Positions 44,853 to 54,871 are shown, numbered from the stretch's first letter. The stretch is DNA of 64,000 nt from Rhodobacteraceae bacterium Araon29 (GCA_039640505.1 CP046865.1:992001-1056000); one strand, 5' to 3'. Notes: a model not told the origin generated them from the letters alone. A program made the numbers and translations.

Positions 44853-45982
44853 GCGCGCTCCGTCGCAATTTTGGCGCCATCTGCAAGTGAGGCAAGTTTT
44901 GCAAAAGCAATATCAGGATCAACAGCGCCAAATCCCGCAAAGGTTCCAAACCCGCAGTCACTACCTGCGATCACGCGCTCAGCTCCGACAATATTAGTAA
45001 ATTTTTCAATACGTTGAGCAACCAGTTCCGGATGTTCCACAAAATTTGTAGTGGTGTCGACTACTCCCGGAATAAGAATTTTATCATCTGGTATTTCTGA
45101 TTTTCGTGCTTGAAAAACAGACCATTCATGGGCGTGGCGGGGGTTAGAGGTTTCAAACAGCACATAGCGTGATTTGGTTGACATTAATGTGGAAAACACT
45201 TTGTCCATCGAAATATCACAGCAGTGCGGGCCCTCATAATTACCCCAGCAGATATGAACGCGTACCCGGTCTTGGGGCACATTTTCTAGCGCGTGATTTA
45301 GCGCCTCAACATGCAGATTTGCCACCTCGACAAAAGCCTCGTCGCTGAGATCGGCAAACAACATATGACGTGATAAAGCCAAATCCGGGCAATCAAGTTG
45401 TAGGTCAAGACCAGAGCCTATGATGGTTTCATATTCTGCTTTCATCACATCAGCCAGAGCTGCAAGATAGGCTTCGCGGTTGGGGTAGTAATCGTTTTGT
45501 AGAAATAGTGATATCACACCTGGTGAGGCGGCATTCATAAACCCGCGCTGGGCGCCATGGTCCGCCATAGCTGCCTTTAGATTATTGATATCTTTTAATA
45601 ATTCATCTTGGCCTTTTGAGCGGATATTGCCAGTGCACATCGGGCGGGCGTATTGCGGCGTGCCGCCATCATCGGCCAGACGCTGTAAAAATCCAGGAAA
45701 CATTTTTAAGTCAGCCGGCGCATTGCGGGGGCTATCACCTGAAAAGCCGCTGTAGCGGTCTTTCACATAGGTGGCATAGGAGATTTTTGAGGTTTCGCCA
45801 TCGCTGACAATGTCAATGCCGGCTGCAACCTGTTTACCAACAGTTGCTGAAACAGATTGCGTCATGCAAGCGTCGAATGCGGTTTGCTCAAAAGGTTCTT
45901 CGCGCTCGCGGGCAAAGATGAAATCCACCACTTCTTGACTGCGTGGCAAAGAGCCCACGTGGGTTGTTAAGGTTTTGCTCAT
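44849..45982 (-). CDS. Cobalamin-independent methionine synthase (MetE) C-terminal-like protein
   Basis: 377 residues, half the length of MetE, matching the stand-alone C-terminal barrel family. THVGSLPRSQEV at the N-terminus, zinc-ligand pattern VHICWGN (His-x-Cys), VLFETSN (Glu) and AGSDCGFGTF (Cys) are all present. Such proteins include methyl- or alkyl-thiol transferases and poorly known catabolic members. Within this operon it may accept or remove a methyl or C-S group; not established. Confidence 0.8.
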   Translation of the reverse strand: MSKTLTTHVGSLPRSQEVVDFIFAREREEPFEQTAFDACMTQSVSATVGKQVAAGIDIVSDGETSKISYATYVKDRYSGFSGDSPRNAPADLKMFPGFLQRLADDGGTPQYARPMCTGNIRSKGQDELLKDINNLKAAMADHGAQRGFMNAASPGVISLFLQNDYYPNREAYLAALADVMKAEYETIIGSGLDLQLDCPDLALSRHMLFADLSDEAFVEVANLHVEALNHALENVPQDRVRVHICWGNYEGPHCCDISMDKVFSTLMSTKSRYVLFETSNPRHAHEWSVFQARKSEIPDDKILIPGVVDTTTNFVEHPELVAQRIEKFTNIVGAERVIAGSDCGFGTFAGFGAVDPDIAFAKLASLADGAKIATERA

Positions 45983-46107
45983 TTTGCTCTTTCCTTCTGT
46001 TCGGTATCACGTCGGTATTGCGTCGTTTTTGCCTCGGTGCGGTTTTTGCTCTTTTCGGCGTTAATGTTTGCCGAATTTCTATGTGGCCAACGCCTTTTCA
46101 ATTAAAC

Positions 46108-47073
46108 TTATCCGGTCCAGGTGGCCCCCGCGGAATCATTGGTGGTTTGCACCCGATAAAGGCTTGCCTCGCCGGTCATTGCAGGGGCAAGCCCATATGC
46201 CTCACCCGGGTGCAGCAAACAGGTGTCGCCCGGATTAAGCGTGGCCGCGCCGCCCTGCCATTCAAGCGACCAATGGCCACGCACTGGCATCAATACGGTC
46301 GGCTGGCTCGGGCTTGTGATCTGCGGTGTTATTGATCCTCTGGTCAAGAACTCCACGTCAAAGCCGGGACGGTCCCGAAGCAGCGCGTCGCTGCCAATCA
46401 CCTTGGCAGGTGTGTCCCGTGCCAATGCCATAAGGTCCCAATAGCGGGCCACATAATCGGGCACCACATTTTCAACCGCCACTTCGGGAAAAGCGGCTAG
46501 CTCATCATCGCTAAGCAGTGGCATTGGGTCGATGCCATCAGGCAAGCTTTGCCCCTGTTTGCTATCATATAGTTTTCCATTTTCGCCCAGAACCAAACCG
46601 TGATCTTTGGCGTCTTCAATCACCTGTGGTGCCCAGATTACCCCGCCGCCGGCATCATCACCGCCCAATATGGCCATGATCATTCCGTAATCTGTGCCGA
46701 TATTTTCAAAGCCGCGGAACATACCGGTTGGAATATTGAAAATATCACCTTCCTCTAGCATCACCTCACCGGCGGTGCCCCAGCGCCCCCAGAAAAACCG
46801 CCAGCGGCCTTTGAGCACGAAAAACACCTCGGCGGTGCGATGCGAATGAAGACTGTTGCGGCATTTGGGGGGTTGGCCTGCCGCACCGATATTAAAACCG
46901 ATCTGGTCGGAGATATGGACATGCTGGTCAGGGCTTTCCGAGACCCCGCCGCCAATGATGGTAAAGTTTTCTTTCTGATCGGAGCCGGGCGTATGGGCAT
47001 CGATAAATGCAGTTTTGCAAGGCTTCAGCTCTCCATACCGGATAATGCGTTGTTCAATGCTTTTTTGGGCCAT
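46108..47073 (-). CDS. Bicupin protein
   Basis: 321 residues from ATG 47073 (AAGGGAG 7 bases upstream); a longer frame to 47292 overlaps the SnoaL-like gene and is rejected. First cupin: NSLHSHRTAEVFFVLKGRW gives HxH(x3)E metal ligands, then GDIFNIPTGMFRGF. Second cupin: GHWSLEWQGGAATLNPGDTC with LHPGEAYGL, which lacks an obvious His set. The layout recalls gentisate-dioxygenase-like bicupins or sugar isomerases; which reaction is unclear. Confidence 0.75.
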   Translation of the reverse strand: MAQKSIEQRIIRYGELKPCKTAFIDAHTPGSDQKENFTIIGGGVSESPDQHVHISDQIGFNIGAAGQPPKCRNSLHSHRTAEVFFVLKGRWRFFWGRWGTAGEVMLEEGDIFNIPTGMFRGFENIGTDYGMIMAILGGDDAGGGVIWAPQVIEDAKDHGLVLGENGKLYDSKQGQSLPDGIDPMPLLSDDELAAFPEVAVENVVPDYVARYWDLMALARDTPAKVIGSDALLRDRPGFDVEFLTRGSITPQITSPSQPTVLMPVRGHWSLEWQGGAATLNPGDTCLLHPGEAYGLAPAMTGEASLYRVQTTNDSAGATWTG

Positions 47074-47137
47074 TATGCTCCCTTTCACTTCTGTGGTTTC
47101 GTGCGTTGTGGCATACCCCCGCCGGATGATTTGGTAA

Positions 47138-48106
47138 TTAACCGCTTTGGATAAAGATTTGTTTCCAGATCGATACAGGATCAAAAAGAGTATATTCTCG
47201 GCGTAGGCCGTAGGGGCCAAATTCAGCGTGTGTAAATCCCATAACGTAGACCTCGGCGCCTGTTGGTTGGCCAAACATGCCCCAACCGTCATGTGTGCCG
47301 CTTAGGCTCCAACGCAGGGCGGCGCGTGGTGACAGCAGTGGATCCTCGCGCCCAATCTGATGCTCAATTTTAAACGTAGCGGTTGGAAAGGATGCACGAA
47401 GTCCCATCCATAGGGCTTCTGTGTCGGCCCATGAATGAACCGTTGTAGAACCCGGGTGTTCGCAATGCACGGCGCGATCATATTCGGCGCGGATGACTGA
47501 AAAATCTTTCTCCATCATACGTGTTAGAATATCGCTGAGCCTAGCGCCCCATGCATTATCATTGCCGCGGCCTGTATAAGGACCCGCCACATCATTTTTA
47601 GGGCTGAAGGGCTGCACACAGTTTTCTGGCCCGCCTTCACGCTCGATCAGGTCGCGGGCAAACTGCTTGGGATCCATGCCCAGCTGTTTGACAAGCCCAG
47701 CCGTGTCGCGGATTAACCACTCGTCATTGATCTGATTATTGATCGCAGCGCAATCGGCGATGGCGCGGATCACAAACCGTTTGCCTGTTGGGGGGCCAAA
47801 ATATCCGCCGCCGGTGTGGGTGCCCATTGTAAGCAGCCGATGCGAAGATAAAAAACCAGTTGCGTCATCCCCCGACCAGATCACATCCTCGCCTGTCAGT
47901 TGGCGGTCGGGAAACTCTGCCAATGTCGCAAGCGTGCCGTTGATGGTGTGCTGATTGCCAATCGAAATACCCTCAGGAAAACGCATCGGAATATGGTCAC
48001 TGTAATAGTGGTTTAATGTTCCAATCCCACGGTTTTCCCATATTTCGTGGGTAATGCCGAGAATGTAATCGGGCAGATCGCTCCACTGCTGTGAAAATCC
48101 TTTCAT
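47138..48106 (-). CDS. SnoaL-like (NTF2-fold) protein, two domains
   Basis: 322 residues from ATG 48106, which overlaps the LacI stop (ATGA); ATG 48115 is also possible. Two NTF2-like units: residues about 10-135 (YILGITHEIWENRGIGTLN, DVIWSGDDATGF) and about 200-320 (RAVHCEHPGST, LRWSLSGTHDGWGMFGQPTG). NTF2-fold proteins of this sort act as cyclases, isomerases or dehydratases, or as binding scaffolds. One of four paralogous types in the cluster. Confidence 0.75.
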   Translation of the reverse strand: MKGFSQQWSDLPDYILGITHEIWENRGIGTLNHYYSDHIPMRFPEGISIGNQHTINGTLATLAEFPDRQLTGEDVIWSGDDATGFLSSHRLLTMGTHTGGGYFGPPTGKRFVIRAIADCAAINNQINDEWLIRDTAGLVKQLGMDPKQFARDLIEREGGPENCVQPFSPKNDVAGPYTGRGNDNAWGARLSDILTRMMEKDFSVIRAEYDRAVHCEHPGSTTVHSWADTEALWMGLRASFPTATFKIEHQIGREDPLLSPRAALRWSLSGTHDGWGMFGQPTGAEVYVMGFTHAEFGPYGLRREYTLFDPVSIWKQIFIQSG

Positions 48107-49122
48107 CTTTTCCATCCTTCTGGTACCCGGGCCGATCCGCGAACGATCAACGGCCCGTCAATTTTAACCTTGCGCGGCTGCGTGCTGGCATCCGCAATTT
48201 GACCCAATAAGATATTAACCGTTTCTGCCACCATTCGGTTGACCGACTGTCGCACCGTGGTCAAATCAAACGCTGGCCACGCTGCGGCAGGCACATCATC
48301 GTAGCCCACAACCGAGACATCATCGGGTACATTCAAACCCAATTCAGACCGAAGCGTATCCATCACCGCGATCGCCATGTGGTCATTGGCGACGAAAACT
48401 GCATCTGGCGGGTCTGAGGCAAACATCCGCCGCGTGGCTTCACGGGCCTCTTCCATCTTGAAATTGCCCACTTCGCGGCAGTGCAGTTTGGCACCTGCAT
48501 CCTGAAGCGCGGCCAAGAACCCGGCTTCGCGGTCGCGCTGGGTTGACGCACCTTCCCAGCCAGCACAAAATCCGATCTTTCTGTGACCCCCTGCAATTAG
48601 AAATTCAGCCACTTTGCGGCCGCCGGCAAAGTTATCCGATGTTACGGCGGACATTGTGGGGACATCTTGTGAACGGTTGAAAAGCACCATAGGTACGCCG
48701 GCGGCGCGGCAGCGTTCGGAAAGTTCGGATGATAGGGCAACCGAAGCGGCAATTATGCCATCCACCTGATAGTCGAGGATTTCCTCAACCACGTTGTCAA
48801 TATCACCAGCGGTCTGCGCTGCCATAAACATCAGCACGTGATAACCCTGTTCCTGAAGACTGTTTGAAAGCCGCTCAAGTGCTTCGGGATAAAATTGATT
48901 TTCAAGGTAAGCCACCACCAAGCCGATGATCCGGCTTTTGCCGGATACCATGGCGCGGGCCAGTGAATTGGGCCTATAGCCAAGCTCGTTCGCTGCTTTT
49001 TTGACACGTTCTACAGTGCTCGGCGACGCGGATGCACCGGGGGTAAAGACACGGCTTACGGCTGATTGGGACACGCCTGCGCGTAGGGCAACCTCGGCCG
49101 ATGTGATCCGCGCATTGCTCAT
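48103..49122 (-). CDS. LacI-family transcriptional regulator
   Basis: 339 residues from ATG 49122, which overlaps the SDR stop as ATGA. HTH ITSAEVALRAGVSQSAVSRVF, hinge RPNSLARAMVSGKS, then the effector domain (YLENQFYPEALERLSNSLQE through VGYDDVPAAAWPAFDLTTV). It sits in the middle of the operon, and two LacI-type palindromes lie at the operon head (57247-57321), so autoregulation of the whole cluster is likely. Confidence 0.87.
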   Translation of the reverse strand: MSNARITSAEVALRAGVSQSAVSRVFTPGASASPSTVERVKKAANELGYRPNSLARAMVSGKSRIIGLVVAYLENQFYPEALERLSNSLQEQGYHVLMFMAAQTAGDIDNVVEEILDYQVDGIIAASVALSSELSERCRAAGVPMVLFNRSQDVPTMSAVTSDNFAGGRKVAEFLIAGGHRKIGFCAGWEGASTQRDREAGFLAALQDAGAKLHCREVGNFKMEEAREATRRMFASDPPDAVFVANDHMAIAVMDTLRSELGLNVPDDVSVVGYDDVPAAAWPAFDLTTVRQSVNRMVAETVNILLGQIADASTQPRKVKIDGPLIVRGSARVPEGWKR

Positions 49123-49883
49123 TCTGCTGTCCATCCGCCGTCAATCATAAGGGCCGATCCGGTGACCAGAGCCGCGGCATCAGAGGCAAGGTAGACCACT
49201 GCGCCCATGATATCTTTGACTTCTCCCACGCGGCCTAGTTTGATCTTGTTTTCAATCCAGGCCCGTTTGTCCGGTTGCTCAAAAGTCGCCTTTGTCAGAT
49301 CGGTCAGGATGAAGGTGGGGCATATGGTGTTGACGCGGATATTGGCTTTGCCCCATTCGATGGCGAACGCTTTGGTAAAACCTTCCACCGCGTGTTTGGT
49401 GGCGCAGTATACCGCGCGTTCTGGCCCGCCCACATGGGCCATTTGACTTGAAATGTTGATCAAGCTTCCCGGCAGCCCGGCTGCCAGCAATCCTTTGGCC
49501 ACCGCTTGGGTTAAAAAATACGCGCCGCGAATGTTGAGGTTTGACACGGCGTCAAAATCGCCTGCTACAGTCTCACTGGCTTTGCTATGACGTGCCAGAC
49601 CGGCAGAGTTGACCAAAATATCAAAAGGTCCATTTTCGGCAACTGCTGCCGCTGTTGCTTCAATATCGGTCACATCAAGTTCAAGCACCTGCGCTTTGCG
49701 CCCCTCGGCTGCCAACTTAGTGGCAAGATCTTTGAGCAAGTCACCGCGCCGTGCCGCAAGAGTAACCTCTGCGCCATATTCTGCAAGCGCCGCAGCGCAG
49801 GCCAAACCTATGCCGGATGAAGCCCCCGTCACCAAAGCGCGTTTTTGTGATAAATCAAACGAGGGCGTGCGCGGCAAACTCAT
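49119..49883 (-). CDS. Short-chain dehydrogenase/reductase (SDR)
   Basis: 254 residues, classical SDR. Cofactor loop TGASSGIGLACA, NSAGLARH (NNAG equivalent), catalytic ISSQMAHVGGPERAVYCATKHA giving Ser, Tyr and Lys (YCATK), and C-terminal ALMIDGGWTAE. TLAARRGDLL after beta2 suggests NADP. Coupled to its neighbours on both sides by ATGA overlaps. Would oxidise or reduce a hydroxyl group in the pathway. Confidence 0.88.
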   Translation of the reverse strand: MSLPRTPSFDLSQKRALVTGASSGIGLACAAALAEYGAEVTLAARRGDLLKDLATKLAAEGRKAQVLELDVTDIEATAAAVAENGPFDILVNSAGLARHSKASETVAGDFDAVSNLNIRGAYFLTQAVAKGLLAAGLPGSLINISSQMAHVGGPERAVYCATKHAVEGFTKAFAIEWGKANIRVNTICPTFILTDLTKATFEQPDKRAWIENKIKLGRVGEVKDIMGAVVYLASDAAALVTGSALMIDGGWTAE

Positions 49884-50956
49884 GACAAACCTTCACTCAG
49901 TGATAAGGGGTCAGGCGATCTGGCTTTGTTGAACTCGCGCATACGCGCCAAAACGTCTACACCAAGCTGGGTAAAGGTATTCAGGACGTCAATTTGTACC
50001 CAGTTCTCTCGAATGCGGCCCTTTTCCAGCCGCCAGAAATCAAGGCTGCGCAAGGTAATCTCGGTGCCGGCGGGGGCAATGCCCATCCACCCATCATGGG
50101 TTAATTTCATCCGCATATTGGGCCAGCCCGTTTCGCAAACATAATCCCCTTCGGCAATATAATGAGATAACAAATCGTACATCTCTTCTGCTGCATACCG
50201 ATCACCGGCCGGGTCTACTTTTCTATCCGGCATAGCCCGCAAGAAGGGGATTTGATGCCAATGTCGAAATCCGGCAATACCGCGCCCTGTGCCGATACCA
50301 GCCGGTCCATACCAGTTAAAGCGCGGATGCCAAAATTTATCAAGTTGCATAACTTTAGGGTCTGGATTTTCTGGATAACGGCACAGCGCGGACTCCATAT
50401 CCTTGATGCGCTCAAGGCTTGCGGTGCCGTCCCCATAGGCCGTCAGCCCATCACCTGTCATTGGTCCTGGCGTGCATAAATAGGCGCCAAGTTGTGGTGC
50501 CATGGGCCAGGCATTGGCCAGCATCATCAATTCGGGAATATCCCAGATCAAGTGAATCTCTGTCACCTTGCCATTGGCGATACGAAAAAACTCATGATAG
50601 CGCATATGGGCCAGATGCGCATTGGGCGGAATATCAAGGAAGGGGGCCAGAAACGTTCCCATATAATTGCCCATGGCGCCGAGCCAGTCCTCGCCCTGCG
50701 GCGTCGTACCAGCCAAAACGATAAGCTCGCGCCGCTCAAGATCAGGCATGGCTTTCAGCAGGGGCGCATAGACAGTTTTATAAAACGCGTCTGGGCCAGA
50801 CATTTCGCCAAACGGATGACACATGCGGATTTTGACATCTGCCGAGCAAAGTTCGGATAGAGCGCTGCGAACAGGGGCCTCTGAAAAATCGGCCATGGCT
50901 TTGCGTAGAGGCAATAGCAGTGATTTAAGTTGCTGTGAGACGCTCACTTTACTCAT
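49880..50956 (-). CDS. SnoaL-like (NTF2-fold) protein, two domains
   Basis: 358 residues, the longest of the four paralogous types. Two NTF2-like units (about 20-145 and 200-345). The second ends [20 protein letters not shown] followed by [17 protein letters not shown], a pattern shared with the other three copies. Start overlaps the HisD-family stop as ATGA. Confidence 0.75.
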   Translation of the reverse strand: MSKVSVSQQLKSLLLPLRKAMADFSEAPVRSALSELCSADVKIRMCHPFGEMSGPDAFYKTVYAPLLKAMPDLERRELIVLAGTTPQGEDWLGAMGNYMGTFLAPFLDIPPNAHLAHMRYHEFFRIANGKVTEIHLIWDIPELMMLANAWPMAPQLGAYLCTPGPMTGDGLTAYGDGTASLERIKDMESALCRYPENPDPKVMQLDKFWHPRFNWYGPAGIGTGRGIAGFRHWHQIPFLRAMPDRKVDPAGDRYAAEEMYDLLSHYIAEGDYVCETGWPNMRMKLTHDGWMGIAPAGTEITLRSLDFWRLEKGRIRENWVQIDVLNTFTQLGVDVLARMREFNKARSPDPLSLSEGLS

Positions 50957-52263
50957 TCGGCGGCGGCTCCATAGGCCACGTTCTTGCCGCCATACCTGCG
51001 CACCCGAATATTACACTGCTCGGCATGACCGACAAAGCCTTCCAGCATACACAGCCGGCTGCCATATTCGCCAATTTTTGTTGCAGCTTCATCGCTATCA
51101 ATTCTTTGATAACTATGGGTTTTAAGAAACTTGCCGACCCAAAGACCGCCCGTATAGCGGCCAGCTTTTTTGGTGGGAAGCGTATGGTTGGTGCCAATAA
51201 CTTTATCGCCATTGGCCACATTGGTCCGCGGCCCAAGGAACAGCGCCCCGTAGCTGTGCATATTTTCAAGATACCATGCATCCCGATCCGTCATGATCTG
51301 TACGTGCTCATAAGCCATGTCATTGGCCACCTTGAGCATTTCCTCATGGGTATCACACAGGATCACATCGCCATAATCGCGCCAGCTTACGCTGGCAGTT
51401 TCTGCGGTCGGCAATATATCCAGCAGGCGGTCAACTTCGGCCAGTGTTTCTGTTGCAAGCCGGCGTGAGTTGGTAATCAGGCAGGCGGGCGAGTTATAGC
51501 CGTGTTCTGCCTGTCCCAACAGATCGGTAGCGCAGAGCTCGGCATCAACTGTTTCATCCGCGATGACCATGGTCTCGGTTGGACCAGCGAAGAGGTCGAT
51601 CCCGACGCGTCCGTAAAGCTGTCGCTTTGCCTCGGCGACAAAGGCATTGCCCGGCCCCACAAGCATATGCACCGGATCAATGGTTTCAGTGCCTAAAGCC
51701 ATGGCGGCCACGGCTTGGATGCCGCCTATGACGTAAATTTCATGCGCTCCGCCTAAATGCATTGCGGCCACAATGGCGGGGTGGGGGGCGCCGTCCACAG
51801 GCGGCGCTGATGCAATGATCCGCGGCACGCCGGCCACCGATGCGGTTAAAACCGACATATGCGCCGAAGCCACCATGGGAAATTTGCCGCCCGGAACATA
51901 ACAACCGACCGACTGCACTGGAATATTACGATGACCAAGGATCACGCCGGGCAGTGTTTCCACCTCAATATCCTGCATGCTGGCCCGCTGGGCCTGTGCA
52001 AACCGGCGAATCTGATCCTGGGCAAATTTAATGTCCTGCATGTCGCTGGCTGATACTTTTTGTATCGCTGCCTCAATCTCGCTTGGTGACAAGTGAAAAC
52101 TATCGGGGCTATAGCCATCAAACTTTTCTGAAAGAGCCCGCACCGCAATGTCGCCGCGTGCCTCTACATCCTCAAGTGTAGCCTCTACCACGCTACGCAC
52201 TTTTGCATCTTCTTGGGCTATTTCACTGTCGGACTTAGACTGCTTTAAAATTTCTATTGCCAT
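50953..52263 (-). CDS. Histidinol dehydrogenase-family alcohol dehydrogenase (sulfopropanediol dehydrogenase HpsN-like)
   Basis: 436 residues from ATG 52263 (AAGGAAAG upstream). [32 protein letters not shown] (zinc Gln/His), [12 protein letters not shown] and [19 protein letters not shown] are HisD-family motifs. GTNH replaces the GPSH of biosynthetic HisD, as in catabolic relatives such as HpsN. The context is catabolic, not histidine synthesis. Family members oxidise an alcohol through aldehyde to acid with two NAD. The actual substrate is open. Confidence 0.82.
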   Translation of the reverse strand: MAIEILKQSKSDSEIAQEDAKVRSVVEATLEDVEARGDIAVRALSEKFDGYSPDSFHLSPSEIEAAIQKVSASDMQDIKFAQDQIRRFAQAQRASMQDIEVETLPGVILGHRNIPVQSVGCYVPGGKFPMVASAHMSVLTASVAGVPRIIASAPPVDGAPHPAIVAAMHLGGAHEIYVIGGIQAVAAMALGTETIDPVHMLVGPGNAFVAEAKRQLYGRVGIDLFAGPTETMVIADETVDAELCATDLLGQAEHGYNSPACLITNSRRLATETLAEVDRLLDILPTAETASVSWRDYGDVILCDTHEEMLKVANDMAYEHVQIMTDRDAWYLENMHSYGALFLGPRTNVANGDKVIGTNHTLPTKKAGRYTGGLWVGKFLKTHSYQRIDSDEAATKIGEYGSRLCMLEGFVGHAEQCNIRVRRYGGKNVAYGAAAE

Positions 52264-52273
52264 TGCTCTTTCC

Positions 52274-52804
52274 TTACTTACCCGGTTGCGGGGGTGTTCG
52301 TTTGCCGAGATCAAACGCTTCCCAGCCCTCACCGTTAAACACATCATGCCCTAGCTGTGCGAGAACATGAGGAAAATCGACCATGACCCAATTATCGGTT
52401 ATCTTGCCGTTTTCCACTTTCCAGAAGTCCATATAGCGGATTTCTACTTTCTTCCCGCTTGCTGCAACGCCCATAAATTCACCCGAATGGACGGCTTCCT
52501 GACGGCCAAAAGCGGCCGCCCACTCGCCCATGTAGACACGGGCCTCATCAATGCAGACCTTATCGGAAAACGCCGCTTGGAACGGCTTTTGCCAATTTTC
52601 CTGAAATTCTTTCAAGCCGTTTTTGGTGCCGCAGCCCGCATTGCCCATCCAGCGGAAGCTCTGGGCAAAGAATTCCCCAATATTTGCGATCCGGTGGTCG
52701 TTAAGGCCATCGACCATGCCCTCGATCACAGCGCGGGTTTCATCCGTCTTTGACAGGTCCGTGCCACGTGACAGAACGGCCTGTTCTGGGCGTGATCCGA
52801 TCAT
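52274..52804 (-). CDS. SnoaL-like (NTF2-fold) protein, single domain
   Basis: 176 residues, one NTF2-like unit. [20 protein letters not shown] at the start and [20 protein letters not shown] near the end match SnoaL/polyketide-cyclase-like proteins. Short spacer (10 bases) before the HisD-family gene. Its C-terminal pattern [18 protein letters not shown] is shared with the two-domain paralogs. Confidence 0.78.
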   Translation of the reverse strand: MIGSRPEQAVLSRGTDLSKTDETRAVIEGMVDGLNDHRIANIGEFFAQSFRWMGNAGCGTKNGLKEFQENWQKPFQAAFSDKVCIDEARVYMGEWAAAFGRQEAVHSGEFMGVAASGKKVEIRYMDFWKVENGKITDNWVMVDFPHVLAQLGHDVFNGEGWEAFDLGKRTPPQPGK

Positions 52805-52883
52805 TTTGATCCCTTTAAATACTTTGATTGACAGAAGGCAAAGGATCCGCAGAGGGAGCGTAAAAAATAGCAGCTCAACGACA

Positions 52884-53765
52884 TCATCCTTTCACCGCAC
52901 CCGCGGTAAGTCCGCTGACAATTTGGCGCTGGAAGAGCATCACCAAGATAAACACGGGCACCATGGCCGAGACCACAGAGGCCACAGCGAACATCACATT
53001 GCCTTCCGTATATGTGGTGCCCAGGAATGCTGCGATTTGCGGCACCATGGTGCGATTTTCTTCTGACAACAGCATCGCTGTGACAATAAAGTCGTTGTAG
53101 GCAAGCAAAAAGCTAAACAGGCCGGTGGTAATGACGCCGGGCCACATCACCGGTATGATCACATTCCAGAACGCTTGAAACTGCGAACAGCCATCGACTT
53201 TGGCACTTTCATCAAGCTCTTTCGGGATGCTTTGAAAAAATGAGTGCAGCATCCACAGCGTAAAAGGTTGGTTGATCGCCACCAGAACAATAATTGTGGT
53301 CGAAAGCCTGCCCCACAGGTTCCATTCAAAAAACGGCAGCATGTAGCCGGCAACAAGGGTAATCGGAGGCATGGCGCGAAAGATCAGAGCCGTAATCAAA
53401 AGGAAAAATGTATAGCGGTAACTTGAACGCGACAGGGCATAGGCCCCCAAAGTACCGATGGTAAGTGAGGTGCAAACCACAAAAAAACAGATGATGAATG
53501 TGTTGATCACATTGCGCCAGAATTCTTCTTGAACCCATGCGCCTTGGTATCCGGCATCGGTAAAAGCACTGCCGTATTCTGCGTTGGTGCGTTCACCAGT
53601 CAGCGCATAGGTCCAGTCGGCAATGGAAAAGAAATCTAGCTCAACCTTGAAGCTGCCCCAGACTGTCCAGACAAACGGAAATGCTGCCATGAGCAGCCAG
53701 AGGCCTGCAAATATATATATGATCAGTTTTAGCCCGATGGGTCTTCTTTGTGCGAAGCTGGCCAT
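52884..53765 (-). CDS. ABC sugar-type transporter permease (MalG/UgpE family)
   Basis: 293 residues, six membrane segments. EAA loop KELDESAKVDGCSQFQAFWN is the MalG-type motif. It begins 2 bases after the MalF-like stop. Works with the partner permease as the carbohydrate uptake (CUT1) channel. Confidence 0.88.
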   Translation of the reverse strand: MASFAQRRPIGLKLIIYIFAGLWLLMAAFPFVWTVWGSFKVELDFFSIADWTYALTGERTNAEYGSAFTDAGYQGAWVQEEFWRNVINTFIICFFVVCTSLTIGTLGAYALSRSSYRYTFFLLITALIFRAMPPITLVAGYMLPFFEWNLWGRLSTTIIVLVAINQPFTLWMLHSFFQSIPKELDESAKVDGCSQFQAFWNVIIPVMWPGVITTGLFSFLLAYNDFIVTAMLLSEENRTMVPQIAAFLGTTYTEGNVMFAVASVVSAMVPVFILVMLFQRQIVSGLTAGAVKG

Positions 53766-53767
53766 GA

Positions 53768-54796
53768 TTACGTCTTCCCTTTGAAGTCGCGCCAGGTGCG
53801 TACAAGAACCGGTGACAAAAGGATTGCCACGCCCAGAATTGTAAGCACAGAGGTTGAAGCTGCAGAGGAAAGCTGACGCGTTTCGCCCTGTAGATCGTTA
53901 TAGATAAAGTAACTCAAACTTTGGGCATGCGCCGCTGCTTGGAATGCAATGATCGGTTCGAACACTTTGAAATTATCCATCAGCTGGATCAATGTAACAA
54001 AGGTGATCAAGGGCAACAAATGCGGTACAACTACATAGCGCACCTGTTGAAAGCGGGTTGCGCCGTCAATTTGCGCAGCTTCGATTTGATCCTGTGGAAG
54101 GGTTTGCAATCCGGCATAGAAAATGACAAATGCGAATGGCGCTGCGTGCCATATCCCCCAGACGATCAAGGCAATCCACATAAGCCCGGTTGAGGCTTTC
54201 AGAGACAGATCTGGATCGGCGACCAGCCATTGGATGGCCTTACCCAATATACCCCGGCTGTCGATCATCCAATAAAGCACCAGCCCGCCAATGATCGGCG
54301 TAACAACAAACGGTAAGAGAGAGAAGAATATCGCCAGCCCGCGCAAACTTTTATGCAGCGCGTTTACGGTCAGCGCAATCAATAGGCCAAGCAAAATTAC
54401 ACAGGGAGTGACGAATATAATGAAAGTTAGTGTGAAGCCCATCGCGCGGTAAAATGGCAAATTACTAAGCTGGTTAACGAACGTGCCCCAACTCTCTGAT
54501 TTTGCCCAAGCCTCGCGCATTTCACCGGTGGCAAGATGGCCACGATCAAGAAAAATATCAAGTCCGACAAACCGGCCCAGTGGCTTCGCTTCGCGTAATT
54601 GCCGTGTGGCGTCCTGATCTACGGTGGTTTCCGTGGTGCATCCAACCAATGGTGTGCATGTTTCTACCTCGACCAAAACGGCAGGGTGGGGCGCATAAAT
54701 AGACTGGAAAACCACCGACACGATCGGAAGGGCTATGAATAAAACCATTGCCGCCGCAGTTGGTAGAAAGAACCAGAAAAAAGTGCTGTGTCGCAT
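53768..54796 (-). CDS. ABC sugar-type transporter permease (MalF/UgpA family)
   Basis: 342 residues. Six or more membrane segments and EAA loop DQIEAAQIDGATRFQQVRYV. There is a periplasmic insert around residues 30-95 containing two cysteines (VETCTPLVGCTTETT), possibly a disulfide, not usual in short MalF-like permeases. Preceded by a strong hairpin after the binding-protein gene. Confidence 0.87.
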   Translation of the reverse strand: MRHSTFFWFFLPTAAAMVLFIALPIVSVVFQSIYAPHPAVLVEVETCTPLVGCTTETTVDQDATRQLREAKPLGRFVGLDIFLDRGHLATGEMREAWAKSESWGTFVNQLSNLPFYRAMGFTLTFIIFVTPCVILLGLLIALTVNALHKSLRGLAIFFSLLPFVVTPIIGGLVLYWMIDSRGILGKAIQWLVADPDLSLKASTGLMWIALIVWGIWHAAPFAFVIFYAGLQTLPQDQIEAAQIDGATRFQQVRYVVVPHLLPLITFVTLIQLMDNFKVFEPIIAFQAAAHAQSLSYFIYNDLQGETRQLSSAASTSVLTILGVAILLSPVLVRTWRDFKGKT

Positions 54797-54832
54797 GGAC
54801 GCTCATTCCGAAATCGAGGTCTAAGTTAATTG

Positions 54833-54865
54833 AAAGCCCGGGGGCGGTGATCGTCCCCGGGCTTT
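54833..54865 (-). terminator. Strong GC hairpin between binding-protein and permease genes
   Basis: On the minus strand AAAGCCCGGGG, an 11-base loop, CCCCGGGCTTT make an 11-bp perfect stem 7 bases after the SBP stop. It is followed by CAATTAAC, not a T-run, so it probably protects the SBP message and lowers downstream expression. Confidence 0.7.
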
Positions 54866-54871
54866 GGGTTT

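Noticed and set aside
47074-47292. N-terminal extension of the bicupin
   Set aside because: It overlaps the end of the SnoaL-like gene and lacks a ribosome site, whereas ATG 47073 has AAGGGAG in position.
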